Assembly: GCF_040545925.1 (NCBI RefSeq)
Contig: NZ_JBEPMX010000003.1
Location: 1-64,000 of the forward strand
DNA: 64,000 bases
Direction: 5' to 3'
Source of the DNA: Alkalibacillus flavidus
Lineage (GTDB): Bacteria; Bacillota; Bacilli; Bacillales; Alkalibacillaceae
How positions within the stretch are numbered: the stretch's first letter is position 1; every line of letters starts with the position of its first letter. A program made the position numbers and the translations under genes. This document shows positions 52,872 to 61,041 of this stretch, in pieces. The notes under the pieces are model-generated. The model made no database searches and was not told the origin of the DNA. It saw only the letters and a program-made list of their open reading frames with translations.

Positions 52872-53271
52872 CACGATCACGCACCGCCTTAGTCGACAGT
52901 TCGATGCCACCGCGCGCTGACTGATGCACCGTCACTTCAACGTGAAGTGGATCAATCGCATAGACAAAATCGTCGGCAATTTGCGCCGCTAATGACTCGC
53001 AAAAGGCCCCTTGATCACGGAATGACCACAAATAAAACTTGAACGACTTCGATTCAATGCACTTTTCATTCGGTGTGTACGAAATTTCGACCCGCCCGAA
53101 ATCCGGTTGACCCGTTTTCGGACATACTGCCGTAAACTCCAACGCATTAAACGAAACCGTCTGAACATTTGGAGCTGGAAACGCTTCTTCTTTCAAAATC
53201 TCGCGCCCATGCTCCACACTTTCTGGCCGTGGCATCGGTCCAGATCGTGGTAAATAATAATTCTCTGACAT
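52864..53271 (-). CDS. queF: NADPH-dependent 7-cyano-7-deazaguanine reductase
   Basis: This enzyme reduces preQ0 to preQ1 in queuosine synthesis. It has the active-site Cys in FTAVCPKTGQPDF, the QueF motif ESKSFKFYLWSFRDQGAFCES and the late segment HVEVTVHQSARGGIELS. About 135 residues, the short unimodular form. The ATG at 53271 follows AAGGAG by 9 bases. The ribosome site is part of the riboswitch upstream. Confidence 0.94.
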   Translation of the reverse strand: MSENYYLPRSGPMPRPESVEHGREILKEEAFPAPNVQTVSFNALEFTAVCPKTGQPDFGRVEISYTPNEKCIESKSFKFYLWSFRDQGAFCESLAAQIADDFVYAIDPLHVEVTVHQSARGGIELSTKAVRDRDE

Positions 53272-53280
53272 ATGTCTCAT

Positions 53281-53320
53281 CTCCTTAGTTTTGATGAAGC
53301 AGGATTTCGCGAACTGCTCT
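53281..53320 (-). ncRNA. preQ1-I riboswitch before queF
   Basis: On the minus strand AGCAG, GTTCGCGAAAT, CTGCT and an A-rich tail AAAACTAAGGAG follow in order. They give the small P1 hairpin and the 3' tail that forms the pseudoknot of class-I preQ1 riboswitches. The tail contains the AAGGAG ribosome site of queF, so control should be at translation: preQ1 binding hides the site. Confidence 0.85.
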
Positions 53321-53395
53321 ATACGTTTGCACAAATATATATTTTATCAGATTTCCATGATTTTATAAAGACAAACTGAACCCGCTGAACGATGT

Positions 53396-53533
53396 TTCGC
53401 CGTATGTTCCATGATATTCGCCGTATATTTTGCCATTATCGCTGTATCGCGTGAAAATGTCGCTGTATACTATCACTTTTTCGCTGTATCACCTGAAAAA
53501 ATCGCTGTATGAGCGCTCAAAATCGCCGTATGA
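53396..53533. repeat. 21-bp intergenic array with TCGC(C/T)GTAT core, 7 units
   Basis: Cores start at 53397, 53418, 53439, 53460, 53481, 53502 and 53523, all exactly 21 bp apart. Units 1, 2 and 7 read CGCCGTAT and units 3-6 read CGCTGTAT. The variable segments differ from those of the arrays near 28.6 and 33.9 kb, except for GAGCGC-containing ones. The array lies between the terminator of the amidohydrolase gene and the queF leader. Confidence 0.92.
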
Positions 53534-53558
53534 GCGCCTGGGAGCACTGCCCAAAAGA

Positions 53559-53584
53559 AGAAAGGTCGCCGCGGCGACCTTTCT
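53559..53584 (-). terminator. Terminator behind the amidohydrolase gene
   Basis: A perfect 26-bp palindrome centred at 53571/53572 (AGAAAGGTCGCC and its inverse) lies at the amidohydrolase stop codon on the minus strand. Confidence 0.75.
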
Positions 53585-54902
53585 ACGATTCTATCACTTT
53601 CTCTACAAATCGCTTCAACACATGAATCGTTTGTACGCAATCATCGAGTGAGGACCATTCGCCTGGGTTGTGGCTCACGCCGTCTAAGCTTTGGGTGAAG
53701 AGCATGCCGACTGGCACATACCGCCCTAAGATCATCGCATCGTGTCCTGCGCCGCTCGGTAAATAATATGGTTCGACACCTAACGTTTCTTGCATCGCTT
53801 CACCTGCTTGAGCTTGCATCTGTTCTGGCACTTCAACTGGCGCTACATTCATCGTCTCTTCTACTGACACCGTAACGCCGTGCGCTTCACTTACTTCTGT
53901 GGCATAGTCTTTGATCCGCTTCGACAGTTCTTCTTTCCATTCTAATTTGATATCACGTATATCAACAGACAATGTGACCTCACCTGGAATGACGTTCACG
54001 CCGTTCGGGTCAACCGATAATTTCCCAACCGTCGCCACACTTGAATTGCTCACTTGCTGAGGGAAATCTTTCACATTTAAAATAAATTCGCTCGCTGCTA
54101 CTAACGCGTCATAGCGGTCATCCATCGGGGTATTACCCGCATGGCCAGCCACACCAGAAAACGTCACGCTTAACCACGTCGGCCCAGCAATGCCTGTCAC
54201 GACACCTACAGGTAAATCACGTTTTTCGAGTTGCTTGCCTTGTTCGATATGGACTTCGACAAACGCTTTAATATCATTCACATCACGCTTCGCCTCTCGA
54301 AAACCTTCTGGCGTCAGGCCGACATCAGCTAAAACATCGGTAAACGCACGGCCGTTAAAATCAACCCGCTTCACTTCTTCATCCATGTCCAACTCCCCGA
54401 CAATCGATTGGCTCCCGAGCAAACCGCCGTTAAAGCGTGCCCCTTCTTCATCGGTAAAGACAACCACTTTATATGGAACAGCAGGCTTCACACCAGCGTC
54501 TTTCCAAGCCGAAGCGACTTCAAGCGCACTTATCACACCTAAAGGCCCATCAAAGTGCCCACCGTGCATGACGCTATCTAAATGCGACCCTGAAACCACC
54601 GCAGACCCATCCGTTTCACCTTCAACACGGCCAAACACATTACCAGCCCCGTCAATATGGGTGTCCAAACCGTCTTCTTCCATCCATTGTTTCACTAATT
54701 CTTTCGCTTGCTTCTCTTCTTGTGAAAACGAAATGCGTCGGCACCCGCCTTCTTCCGTCATGCCTATCTCAGCTAACGCCGTTAACCTCTCAGCCACGCG
54801 ACGACTATTCACGCCCGAATGATCAAGCGATTCATCAAGTCCGTCCATTAAACGATTTCGAAACGTTTCAACTTGTTGTTTGATCATATCTTCGATTCCC
54901 AT
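53583..54902 (-). CDS. M20-family amidohydrolase (N-carbamoyl-amino-acid hydrolase/allantoate amidohydrolase type)
   Basis: This zinc-dependent hydrolase of 439 residues has metal ligands in GSHLDSVMHGGHFDGPLGV and FTDEEGARFNGGLLGS, the HIEQG motif (VEVHIEQGKQLE), AGHAGNTPMDDRYDA and SGAGHDAMIL. This group acts on N-carbamoyl or ureido compounds such as allantoate. No ureide or pyrimidine catabolic genes are adjacent, so the substrate is open. AAAGGAG lies just before the start; the start could be a few codons further in. Confidence 0.88.
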   Translation of the reverse strand: MGIEDMIKQQVETFRNRLMDGLDESLDHSGVNSRRVAERLTALAEIGMTEEGGCRRISFSQEEKQAKELVKQWMEEDGLDTHIDGAGNVFGRVEGETDGSAVVSGSHLDSVMHGGHFDGPLGVISALEVASAWKDAGVKPAVPYKVVVFTDEEGARFNGGLLGSQSIVGELDMDEEVKRVDFNGRAFTDVLADVGLTPEGFREAKRDVNDIKAFVEVHIEQGKQLEKRDLPVGVVTGIAGPTWLSVTFSGVAGHAGNTPMDDRYDALVAASEFILNVKDFPQQVSNSSVATVGKLSVDPNGVNVIPGEVTLSVDIRDIKLEWKEELSKRIKDYATEVSEAHGVTVSVEETMNVAPVEVPEQMQAQAGEAMQETLGVEPYYLPSGAGHDAMILGRYVPVGMLFTQSLDGVSHNPGEWSSLDDCVQTIHVLKRFVEKVIES

Positions 54903-54909
54903 CACTCCT

Positions 54910-55176
54910 TTAATATCTATCTGCGCGATACGTTCTCCTCGACATGACAGTCATGACAACCCCAGCTAACATGAATAATCCAACGACCAAAACTTCCCAC
55001 ATCAAACCTCTTGTCATTAATAGATCCAGCGTGCCGACGAACATCACAACTGTAAAGCCGCTGTTAGCAATCAAGTTTTTCGTCGTTTGCCTGTAAGACT
55101 TTTTCATGAATTTATCCTGAATGATAAGCAGTCCAAGCACAACAACCCATATACTCATGGCCCAAATAAATATCAC
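54910..55176 (-). CDS. Small membrane protein, about 88 aa, unknown function
   Basis: Three membrane helices (FIWAMSIWVVVLGLLII, FTVVMFVGTLDLLM, VLVVGLFMLAGVVMTV) and a basic C-terminus are visible. I do not recognise a family. A GTG at 55176 is chosen because GAGGTG lies close ahead; the frame extends further upstream without a site. It ends 7 bp before the amidohydrolase start, so it may be cotranscribed. Confidence 0.65.
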   Translation of the reverse strand: MIFIWAMSIWVVVLGLLIIQDKFMKKSYRQTTKNLIANSGFTVVMFVGTLDLLMTRGLMWEVLVVGLFMLAGVVMTVMSRRTYRADRY

Positions 55177-55324
55177 CGTCACCTCACGACGCCTTATGTT
55201 ATATACCACTTTAATATAAAAGAACATGTTGCGAAAGACAAAATCGCCAAAACTTTCGCACAAGTGACTTTTTGGCCTATTCACGTTATAGTAGGACCAC
55301 CAGGATGTTATAGGAGTGACTCAT

Positions 55325-56155
55325 TTGGGTAAGTTAAGCAAAAAACAAATCGCCGCTAATCGGTTGGCAACACATGACGCTATGTGGCGTTGTCCGCTAT
55401 GTCATCAACAGCTTTCTATGGAAGATAACGCACGACTAACGTGTTCGGACGGCCACGCATTCGACTTAGCTAAACAAGGTTACCTCAATATGGCACAGCA
55501 ATCACATGCGTCGATTTATGATAAGACGTTATTTGATGCGCGCCAACGGTTAAATCAAGCTGGTTTTTATGAACCGTTAATAGACGCGATCAGCCAAGTA
55601 CTTGCCAACACATCCATAAATGTCATGCTTGATGCTGGCTCAGGCGAAGGGTCTCATCTTCACGCTTTACAGCAACATCTTGATGCTGCGTTAGCGATCG
55701 GCATCGACTTAGCCAAAGACGGCGTACAATATGCAGCCAAATCGTACGACAACGCACAATGGATCGTCGCAGATTTGGCCAATATCCCTTTGCAAAATGA
55801 ATCAGTCGATGTGTTGTTAAATATTTTATCACCATCGAATTACAGCGAGTTCGAGCGCGTGTTAAAAGATGATGGCCTCGTCGTCAAAGTCGTGCCAAAC
55901 AGCGATTATTTAAAAGAAATTCGCAACCAGTTACATAAAAACACGTATTCCAATGATGAGACGGTGAATCGTTTTCGCGAGTGCTTTCACGTCATACAAG
56001 AAGAACGCGTCAATCAAACGCAATCTTTATCAGAAGCAATGTTTGACGATTTGATTCACATGACGCCCCTGACCCAAGACGCGGATTTAGAAAAGCTCAG
56101 CTACATCGACCATGTGACACTCGACTTAACACTGCTAGTCGGTACGAAAAAATGA
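55325..56155 (+). CDS. rlmA: 23S rRNA (guanine-N1)-methyltransferase RlmA
   Basis: A zinc finger near the N-terminus (CPLCHQQLSMEDNARLTCSDGH) is followed by YLNMAQ and a SAM-binding methyltransferase domain (VMLDAGSGEGSHLHAL). NILSPSNYSEFERVLKDDG is typical of RlmA(II)/TlrB, which methylates 23S rRNA near G748. A TTG start is chosen, with AGGAG 8 bases ahead; the GTG upstream lies within that site. Confidence 0.88.
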   Translation: MGKLSKKQIAANRLATHDAMWRCPLCHQQLSMEDNARLTCSDGHAFDLAKQGYLNMAQQSHASIYDKTLFDARQRLNQAGFYEPLIDAISQVLANTSINVMLDAGSGEGSHLHALQQHLDAALAIGIDLAKDGVQYAAKSYDNAQWIVADLANIPLQNESVDVLLNILSPSNYSEFERVLKDDGLVVKVVPNSDYLKEIRNQLHKNTYSNDETVNRFRECFHVIQEERVNQTQSLSEAMFDDLIHMTPLTQDADLEKLSYIDHVTLDLTLLVGTKK

Positions 56156-56168
56156 CGAATAATCGTTA

Positions 56169-56420
56169 AAAGTGCTCGAATCCTAACGCAAAGTGCTCGA
56201 ATCCCAATAAAAAGTGCCGGAATCCCGACGCAAAGTGCTCGAATCCTAATGAAAAGTGCTGGAATCCCGACGCAAAGTGCTCGAATCCCAACGAAAAGTG
56301 CCGGAATCCCGACGCAAAGTGCTCGAATCCCAATGAAAAGTGCCGGAATCCTAACGCAAAGTGCTCGAATCCCAATGAAAAGTGCCGGAATCCCGACGCA
56401 AAGTGCTGGAATCCAATCAA
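56169..56420. repeat. 21-bp tandem array with AAAGTGCYSGAATCC core, 12 units
   Basis: Units start at 56169 and then every 21 bp to 56400, with no exception. Units alternate between a CTCGAAT...AATGA type and a CCGGAAT...GACGC type, so most of the array is really a 42-bp dimer. As 21 is seven codons, both strands stay open and would give heptad peptides, but no ribosome site precedes either frame. It lies in the convergent gap behind rlmA. Confidence 0.95.
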
Positions 56421-56453
56421 AAAAAGCCCGCGCATACTAAGCGCAGGCCTTTA
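56421..56453. terminator. Imperfect hairpin terminator at the end of the 12-unit array
   Basis: AAAGCCCGCGC (56423-56433) pairs imperfectly with GCGCAGGCCTTT (56441-56452), with an A-run before it and T after it. Confidence 0.6.
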
Positions 56454-56459
56454 ATCAAT

Positions 56460-56843
56460 CTAGTTTTCCACTTTACGAAACGTCACGAAAACGAATAAGA
56501 TAAAGCTGAAGAGTAAAATCGTGCCGCCGACGATAAAGAACACTGTGACGAGCGGTTCTGGCAAGCCAATCGGATTCATGTAATATAGCCACATGCCGAT
56601 CGTTAAACCAAACGCGCCGATAATGCCCGTCCATACGTGAGCTGTCGTGAGTAATGATGGCACTGGGTCGTAAACTTTATAAAACATCGACCAAGCAAAC
56701 AACGACAGCCAACCGACGAGCAAAATATGCGCGTGGATCGTGCTGAAGGCTAAACTACCAGCCCCGGCCATATGCGAACCGAGAATCGCACCGACTGCGG
56801 CGAATAAGGCGGATAAGCGTAATAATAATTTACTATAAACCAA
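56460..56843 (-). CDS. Four-helix membrane protein resembling a heme-copper oxidase subunit I fragment
   Basis: The 127-residue product has four helices. LGSHMAGAGSLAFSTIHAHILLVGWLSLF recalls the heme-ligand His region of the cbb3/NorB branch of subunit I proteins, but it is far too short to be an oxidase. Similar small proteins occur in Bacilli; a heme-binding role is only a guess. A TTG start with AAAGGAGG 8 bases ahead supports it as a real small gene. Confidence 0.75.
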   Translation of the reverse strand: MVYSKLLLRLSALFAAVGAILGSHMAGAGSLAFSTIHAHILLVGWLSLFAWSMFYKVYDPVPSLLTTAHVWTGIIGAFGLTIGMWLYYMNPIGLPEPLVTVFFIVGGTILLFSFILFVFVTFRKVEN

Positions 56844-56942
56844 CTGTTTGTCCTCCTTTTAAGCGTTTCATCCTGTTAAAACAGCTAAAACATGCTATGC
56901 TAATACATAACGTAACATACATAACATTTCGGAGGTATGAAG

Positions 56943-57410
56943 ATGAATGAAGATTTAGTGAAACCATTTTGGAAGCAATTTGTAACCGAACACCCTGAAC
57001 TTGCGAATGAGGATACGCCATATAGCGATGAGTACTTCGGCGATGATAAAAAGACAGCACGCCAATTTCTCGACCTCGTCAAATCAGGTGACAAAACAGC
57101 TACATGCGCGCTATATCGTATGTTTGAATATTATGAGGAGTCTGTTCCGGATGAAGGTAGCTTTCACGTCATTACGACATTTGACGGTCAACCTGAAGCC
57201 ATTATTCAAGTGACAGATATTGATATTATTCCATTCCGTGCTGTTCCAGAAGACATTGCTGAGCAAGAAAGCGGCAATACGAAAGACTTTGACGACTGGT
57301 ACAATGAATATGAAGCGATTTTCACTCGTGCTATGGAATCGATTGGCGAAACATTTGAAGACGATCTACCCGTTGTTTGCCAACAATTCAAACTCGTTTA
57401 TAAACAATAA
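56943..57410 (+). CDS. ASCH-domain protein
   Basis: This acidic 155-residue protein has the ASCH fold pattern: DLVKSGDKTATCALYRMFE, then DEGSFHVITTFDGQPEAIIQVTDI and the late FEDDLPVVCQQFKLVY. The domain is thought to bind RNA or modified nucleosides; some members hydrolyse acetylcytidine. The ATG at 56943 has GGAGG 7 bases ahead. Confidence 0.85.
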   Translation: MNEDLVKPFWKQFVTEHPELANEDTPYSDEYFGDDKKTARQFLDLVKSGDKTATCALYRMFEYYEESVPDEGSFHVITTFDGQPEAIIQVTDIDIIPFRAVPEDIAEQESGNTKDFDDWYNEYEAIFTRAMESIGETFEDDLPVVCQQFKLVYKQ

Positions 57411-57437
57411 CCGTGCAGCGTTGCATGGTTATTTTAT
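57406..57437 (+). terminator. Terminator behind the ASCH gene
   Basis: AATAACCGTGCA (57406-57417) pairs with TGCATGGTTATT (57422-57433, one G-T pair), followed by TTA. Confidence 0.75.
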
Positions 57438-57453
57438 TTAAGGATGAATTGCC

Positions 57454-58806
57454 ATGTTAACCGTACGTTTTTATTTATATACATCTTTTGTCACATTATA
57501 TATCATCAATTTATTCGCTAGCTATGACGTGGTCACGTGGGTTCAAGGGGTTGTCGGACTGATCGCTGTAGCTGTGTCGATTCACGGGGCGAGTAAGACG
57601 TATCAACTCATCGGGTTAATTTTCGGTGCACTCGGTGTTGTATTATACATACTTTACGACTTGCCGATGAGCAATTTACTACCTTATATGACGTCGATGG
57701 GCCTGTTAATCTCGCTTTTATATTTGATTCCATTCATTAACCACTTTATGATCGTCGGCAAATTCGACCAATCTATCTATCAATTGTTGCAGTCGAATAC
57801 GCACCATCTCGGTTCGTTTTATGTAAAATCGTACTTAACGAGCTACGTGCTGACGTTGTTTATTTTTCTATCGATGGTCCCGTTGTCGTATCAAATGGTT
57901 CGTGATAAAACAAAACATTTTAACGACCGATTAACGCATCAGTTGGCGACACGCGCGGTATTACGCCCGCTTGCGACAGCGAATGTATGGAGTCCGATCG
58001 AGGTGTATATCGCCCTCGTTGTCGGGATCACTGGCGCGTATTATTTGGAGCTTCTTCCTGTTTTACTCGGCTTCTCGCTCTTGATGGCGGCGATTGATAT
58101 CGGCTTAGGCTTTTCGCGGTACCGAAAATATTCGTTGACTGCTGAATATAAACCTAACGCTACAACCAACACGCAATCGTGGAAACAACTCGGCTTGCTC
58201 GGGCTGTTTCTCGTGTTGTTCGTCACGACAGCCGCTGTAACACACACCACCTTAGCGATTGAGTTTTTTGATGCGATTATTTTAACGATTGTCCCGTTCA
58301 CACTCATTTGGGCTTTAGCGATCAACAGATTACAAACATTCCTGCGCTATAATCGCGAAGTGTGGCACCAACAGTTATGGACGATGCAAAATTTCGTCAT
58401 GCTACTCGTGCCGATCGGTTTCTTTAATGAAGTCGTGCAAGATACCGGCGTGTTCGAGCCGCTTCTTAATCAACTATCGTGGCTTGAAGAACAGCCAATA
58501 TGGTTATTCGTCATGATTTTCTTAAGCGCGGTCGTGCTCGCGTTTGCTGGATTCCACCCGCTCGTGACACTCAGTTTACAAGGCATCGTCATCACGCCAT
58601 TTTCGGATACGATCAGCCCGCTCAGCGTATCCGTCGTCATGGTCATTTCCGTTGTGGCGAATGATATGACAGGGACGTTCAATATTCCGATTACGATGCT
58701 CAATCAATATTTTAAACGCAACCCCTATCAGCTCACCTTATGGAACTTCGCCTACACCATGCTGTTCGGCGCCGTCGGTATTGGGATTGCGCTGTTGTTC
58801 GTTTGA
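57454..58806 (+). CDS. Polytopic membrane protein, about 12 helices, unknown function
   Basis: The 450-residue protein has two sets of helices split by a cytoplasmic loop (residues 225-240). The middle has LRPLATANVWSPIEVYIALVV and the end has AFAGFHPLVTLSLQGIV and NDMTGTFNIPITMLNQYF, which recall ion-transporter-superfamily proteins with re-entrant loops. I cannot name the family or substrate. The ATG at 57454 has a weak site (AAGGATG). It is a single gene closed by a strong terminator. Confidence 0.7.
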   Translation: MLTVRFYLYTSFVTLYIINLFASYDVVTWVQGVVGLIAVAVSIHGASKTYQLIGLIFGALGVVLYILYDLPMSNLLPYMTSMGLLISLLYLIPFINHFMIVGKFDQSIYQLLQSNTHHLGSFYVKSYLTSYVLTLFIFLSMVPLSYQMVRDKTKHFNDRLTHQLATRAVLRPLATANVWSPIEVYIALVVGITGAYYLELLPVLLGFSLLMAAIDIGLGFSRYRKYSLTAEYKPNATTNTQSWKQLGLLGLFLVLFVTTAAVTHTTLAIEFFDAIILTIVPFTLIWALAINRLQTFLRYNREVWHQQLWTMQNFVMLLVPIGFFNEVVQDTGVFEPLLNQLSWLEEQPIWLFVMIFLSAVVLAFAGFHPLVTLSLQGIVITPFSDTISPLSVSVVMVISVVANDMTGTFNIPITMLNQYFKRNPYQLTLWNFAYTMLFGAVGIGIALLFV

Positions 58807-58808
58807 TG

Positions 58809-58846
58809 AAAACCCGTCAGCCTTCCTCGAAAGGCTGACGGGTTTT
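58809..58846 (+). terminator. Terminator behind the polytopic membrane protein gene
   Basis: A perfect 16-bp stem (58809-58824 with 58831-58846) ends in TTTT. Confidence 0.88.
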
Positions 58847-58859
58847 GACCATTTGCCTG

Positions 58860-58960
58860 ACTTATGAGATAAATCCTTTGATTTTTGAAATAACTCCGCT
58901 TAGTTTTTTAAATAAATCCCCGAATTTATTTAAAAACTGAACGCACTTATCTCAAAATTG
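58860..58960. repeat. 21-bp periodic AT-rich intergenic array with inverted halves
   Basis: Three inverted cores (ending at 58872, 58893 and 58915; steps 21 and 22) face two direct TTATTT/CTMAAAA cores starting at 58926 and 58947 (step 21). The middle pair makes a large inverted repeat around TCCCCGA. It lies between two terminators in a convergent gap. Confidence 0.85.
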
Positions 58961-58984
58961 CGGCGCGCGTCACCTTTAAAACGC

Positions 58985-59024
58985 AAAACCCCCGCGCATT
59001 CACCTTAGCGTGCGCGGGGGCTTT
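58985..59024. terminator. Terminator behind the pterin dehydratase gene
   Basis: CCCCCGCGCA (58989-58998) pairs with TGCGCGGGGG (59011-59020), with A and T runs outside. Confidence 0.82.
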
Positions 59025-59032
59025 CCTATAAC

Positions 59033-59323
59033 TTATTTAACTCCAAACAACTCATCGCAATATTCAGCCATGGCTGTGTCCTTCTGCGTTAAACCACCTT
59101 GATCAACGGTCATCCATTTAATCGTCACCGTCGTATGGTCAATGATCACATATGGATGATGGTCTTTCGCCTCGGCTTGGTTCGCAATTTGCCGTACAAA
59201 ATCAACACCTGTTAAATAATCGTCGAATTGATAGTCACGACGAATCATTTTACCTTCTTCTAATTGCCAATGAGGCAACCGTTCAAGAGCTTGATTCACT
59301 TCCGCTTCACTTAATAAAGCCAA
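59033..59323 (-). CDS. Pterin-4a-carbinolamine dehydratase
   Basis: This small enzyme of 96 residues recycles pterin cofactor. It has the motif EAKDHHPYVIIDHTTVTIKW, containing the catalytic His residues, and WQLEEGKMIRRDYQFDDYLTGVDFV. The TTG at 59323 is chosen because AAGGAGG stands 8 bases ahead; a TTG at 59341 would put that site inside the gene. No phenylalanine hydroxylase is in the window, so the true role may differ. Confidence 0.88.
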   Translation of the reverse strand: MALLSEAEVNQALERLPHWQLEEGKMIRRDYQFDDYLTGVDFVRQIANQAEAKDHHPYVIIDHTTVTIKWMTVDQGGLTQKDTAMAEYCDELFGVK

Positions 59324-59342
59324 TGTAAGATCCTCCTTCAAC

Positions 59343-59777
59343 TTATTTAATGTCTTCTATATATTGTTTAATATATTGTAACTGTTCCCCATCTTCGCCT
59401 TCAATAATCTTCTTAATGAACGGTTTCATCAACTTATTCCGTAATCCACGCGTTTGTATGGAGACACTCAACGTCACACGCGCCCCTTCTTCAACCTCCG
59501 CGAAATCATACCGATACGTTAAATGTAATTGATTTTGTTCACTCGATACAACAAATAGCTTACTTTCTTTCATATCATCAATATGCCAAGTAGATTCTAC
59601 CTTATTTTGCCGAACTTGACGGGTTTCCGAAATCGTATCACCAGCGGCTAAATCATCCGCATCACCTAAATCCACATCGACAATATGGCTCACACGTTCA
59701 ATGTATTCATACTTCGTCACCACTTGAAACACATCATCAACTGGCGCATCAATTACGACTTCACGCGAAAAATCCAC
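59343..59777 (-). CDS. SRPBCC-family ligand-binding protein
   Basis: The 144-residue product has the START/polyketide-cyclase-like pattern (SREVVIDAPVDDVFQVVTKYEYIERVSHIVDVDL...GDTISETRQV, late GLRNKLMKPFIKKIIEGE). These proteins form a deep pocket for hydrophobic ligands. A GTG start follows GAGGAGG. The dehydratase gene follows about 19 bp after its stop; a shared transcript is likely. Confidence 0.8.
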   Translation of the reverse strand: MDFSREVVIDAPVDDVFQVVTKYEYIERVSHIVDVDLGDADDLAAGDTISETRQVRQNKVESTWHIDDMKESKLFVVSSEQNQLHLTYRYDFAEVEEGARVTLSVSIQTRGLRNKLMKPFIKKIIEGEDGEQLQYIKQYIEDIK

Positions 59778-59798
59778 AATACGTCCTCCTCAAACAAC

Positions 59799-60938
59799 TT
59801 AGGCCAAATCTTCATGTTTCGCCCAGTTGACCGTTGTTACATAGTCCTCTAACGTTCCAACATCGATCGGTTTTTGATAATAATACCCTTGATACAATTC
59901 GCAATCCATTTGGTGAAGCACATTGAGTTGTTCTAGCTTTTCAACGCCTTCAGCCACGACTTTCAAACCTAAGCTATGTGCCAAACCGACAATCGCCTCG
60001 CAAATCTTCCAATCTGTAAAATGTCGCTTTACAATATGATTTGCCGACACGTTAATCGTTAACACGAATTGCTGGCCTGTCTCATCCATTACCCGCTTCA
60101 TTTCGCGGCATGCATATTCCGCAACATATTGATCAATCTCATCGATCAACCCTTCCTCTTCAGCAAACGGAATGAAATGGTTCGGCGGAATAATGCCTCG
60201 CTCGGGGGGCGGCCAACGCACTAACACTTCAAACCCGTACACGTCACCCATTTGATTCATTATCGGCTGGTAATGTGGCCTGATCTGACCTTCATCAATC
60301 CCACGTCGAATCATAAATAAATATTTTTCGCGTTCTGATAACGACGCTGGTGGCAATGTTTCATCCGCTTGCAAATTCGCCCGTTCCCCACGATAACGCT
60401 CATAATAATCGTTCATAATTAAACTTAACAAAGCCTTATAAGACTCGACGATCTCTAATTCCGCTCGCGTCGGTTCTTTTACTTCACTAGAATACACCGT
60501 TAACACACCGACGACCTCATCACTCTCATGACGCATGACAGGCAATGACCAACATGATTTCAAACTCAGCCCATCCATCATATCACGTAAAGCATCCCAG
60601 TTCGGGCCCTCGTCAATGTTCGGCAATACAGTCAATTCCTTACGACAAACCGCATTACCACAAACACCAACCCCATCATACAATTCGGTCCCGAAATACT
60701 GCCTCAACACTGATTCAGGAAAGCTATACGTCACGCCATCGACAAAATACTCACCTGTCTCATTTAATAACATGATCGTCGCCTTCGAAGATTCAAAACG
60801 TTCTTCAAAAAACTTCACGAGCTTCTTCTATATATCTTTGAGCGGTGCTCCATCACAAATATGTTCTGTTATGTATTCATAGCCTTCCACAAACTCATCA
60901 GGCACCAGCCCAACCGTTTGCGTCTCGTCCCCCCCCAT
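59799..60938 (-). pseudogene. GAF-EAL protein gene broken by an amber stop and an internal deletion
   Basis: A good start (AGGAGG, 6 bases, ATG at 60938) opens MGGDETQTVGLVPDEFVEGY, but an in-frame TAG at 60828-60830 stops it after 36 codons. The frame then continues for 339 codons from a GTG at 60818: a GAF domain, then an EAL domain. The EAL domain reads FEVLVRW in place of EALxRW, jumps from NVSANHIVKRHFTDW straight to AIVGLAHSLGLKVVAEGVE, and so lacks about 90 residues including the DDFG and KID metal sites. Cyclic-di-GMP hydrolysis is not possible. Restart at 60818 could still give a GAF plus remnant protein. Confidence 0.82.
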
Positions 60939-61041
60939 TATGAGCCTCCTCTTAAGTTGTCAAGCGCTTTTCTATCTAAATTTTCTTACGATTATATTGT
61001 ATCGTGTTTTTCTTGTCATGAAAACGCTTAATTCGCGTCTA

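Noticed and set aside
56166..56435. Open frames across the 12-unit array on both strands (about 89 and 63 codons) encoding heptad repeats
   Set aside because: They are open only because a 21-bp unit without stops repeats. There is no ribosome site before either frame and no composition typical of real genes nearby.
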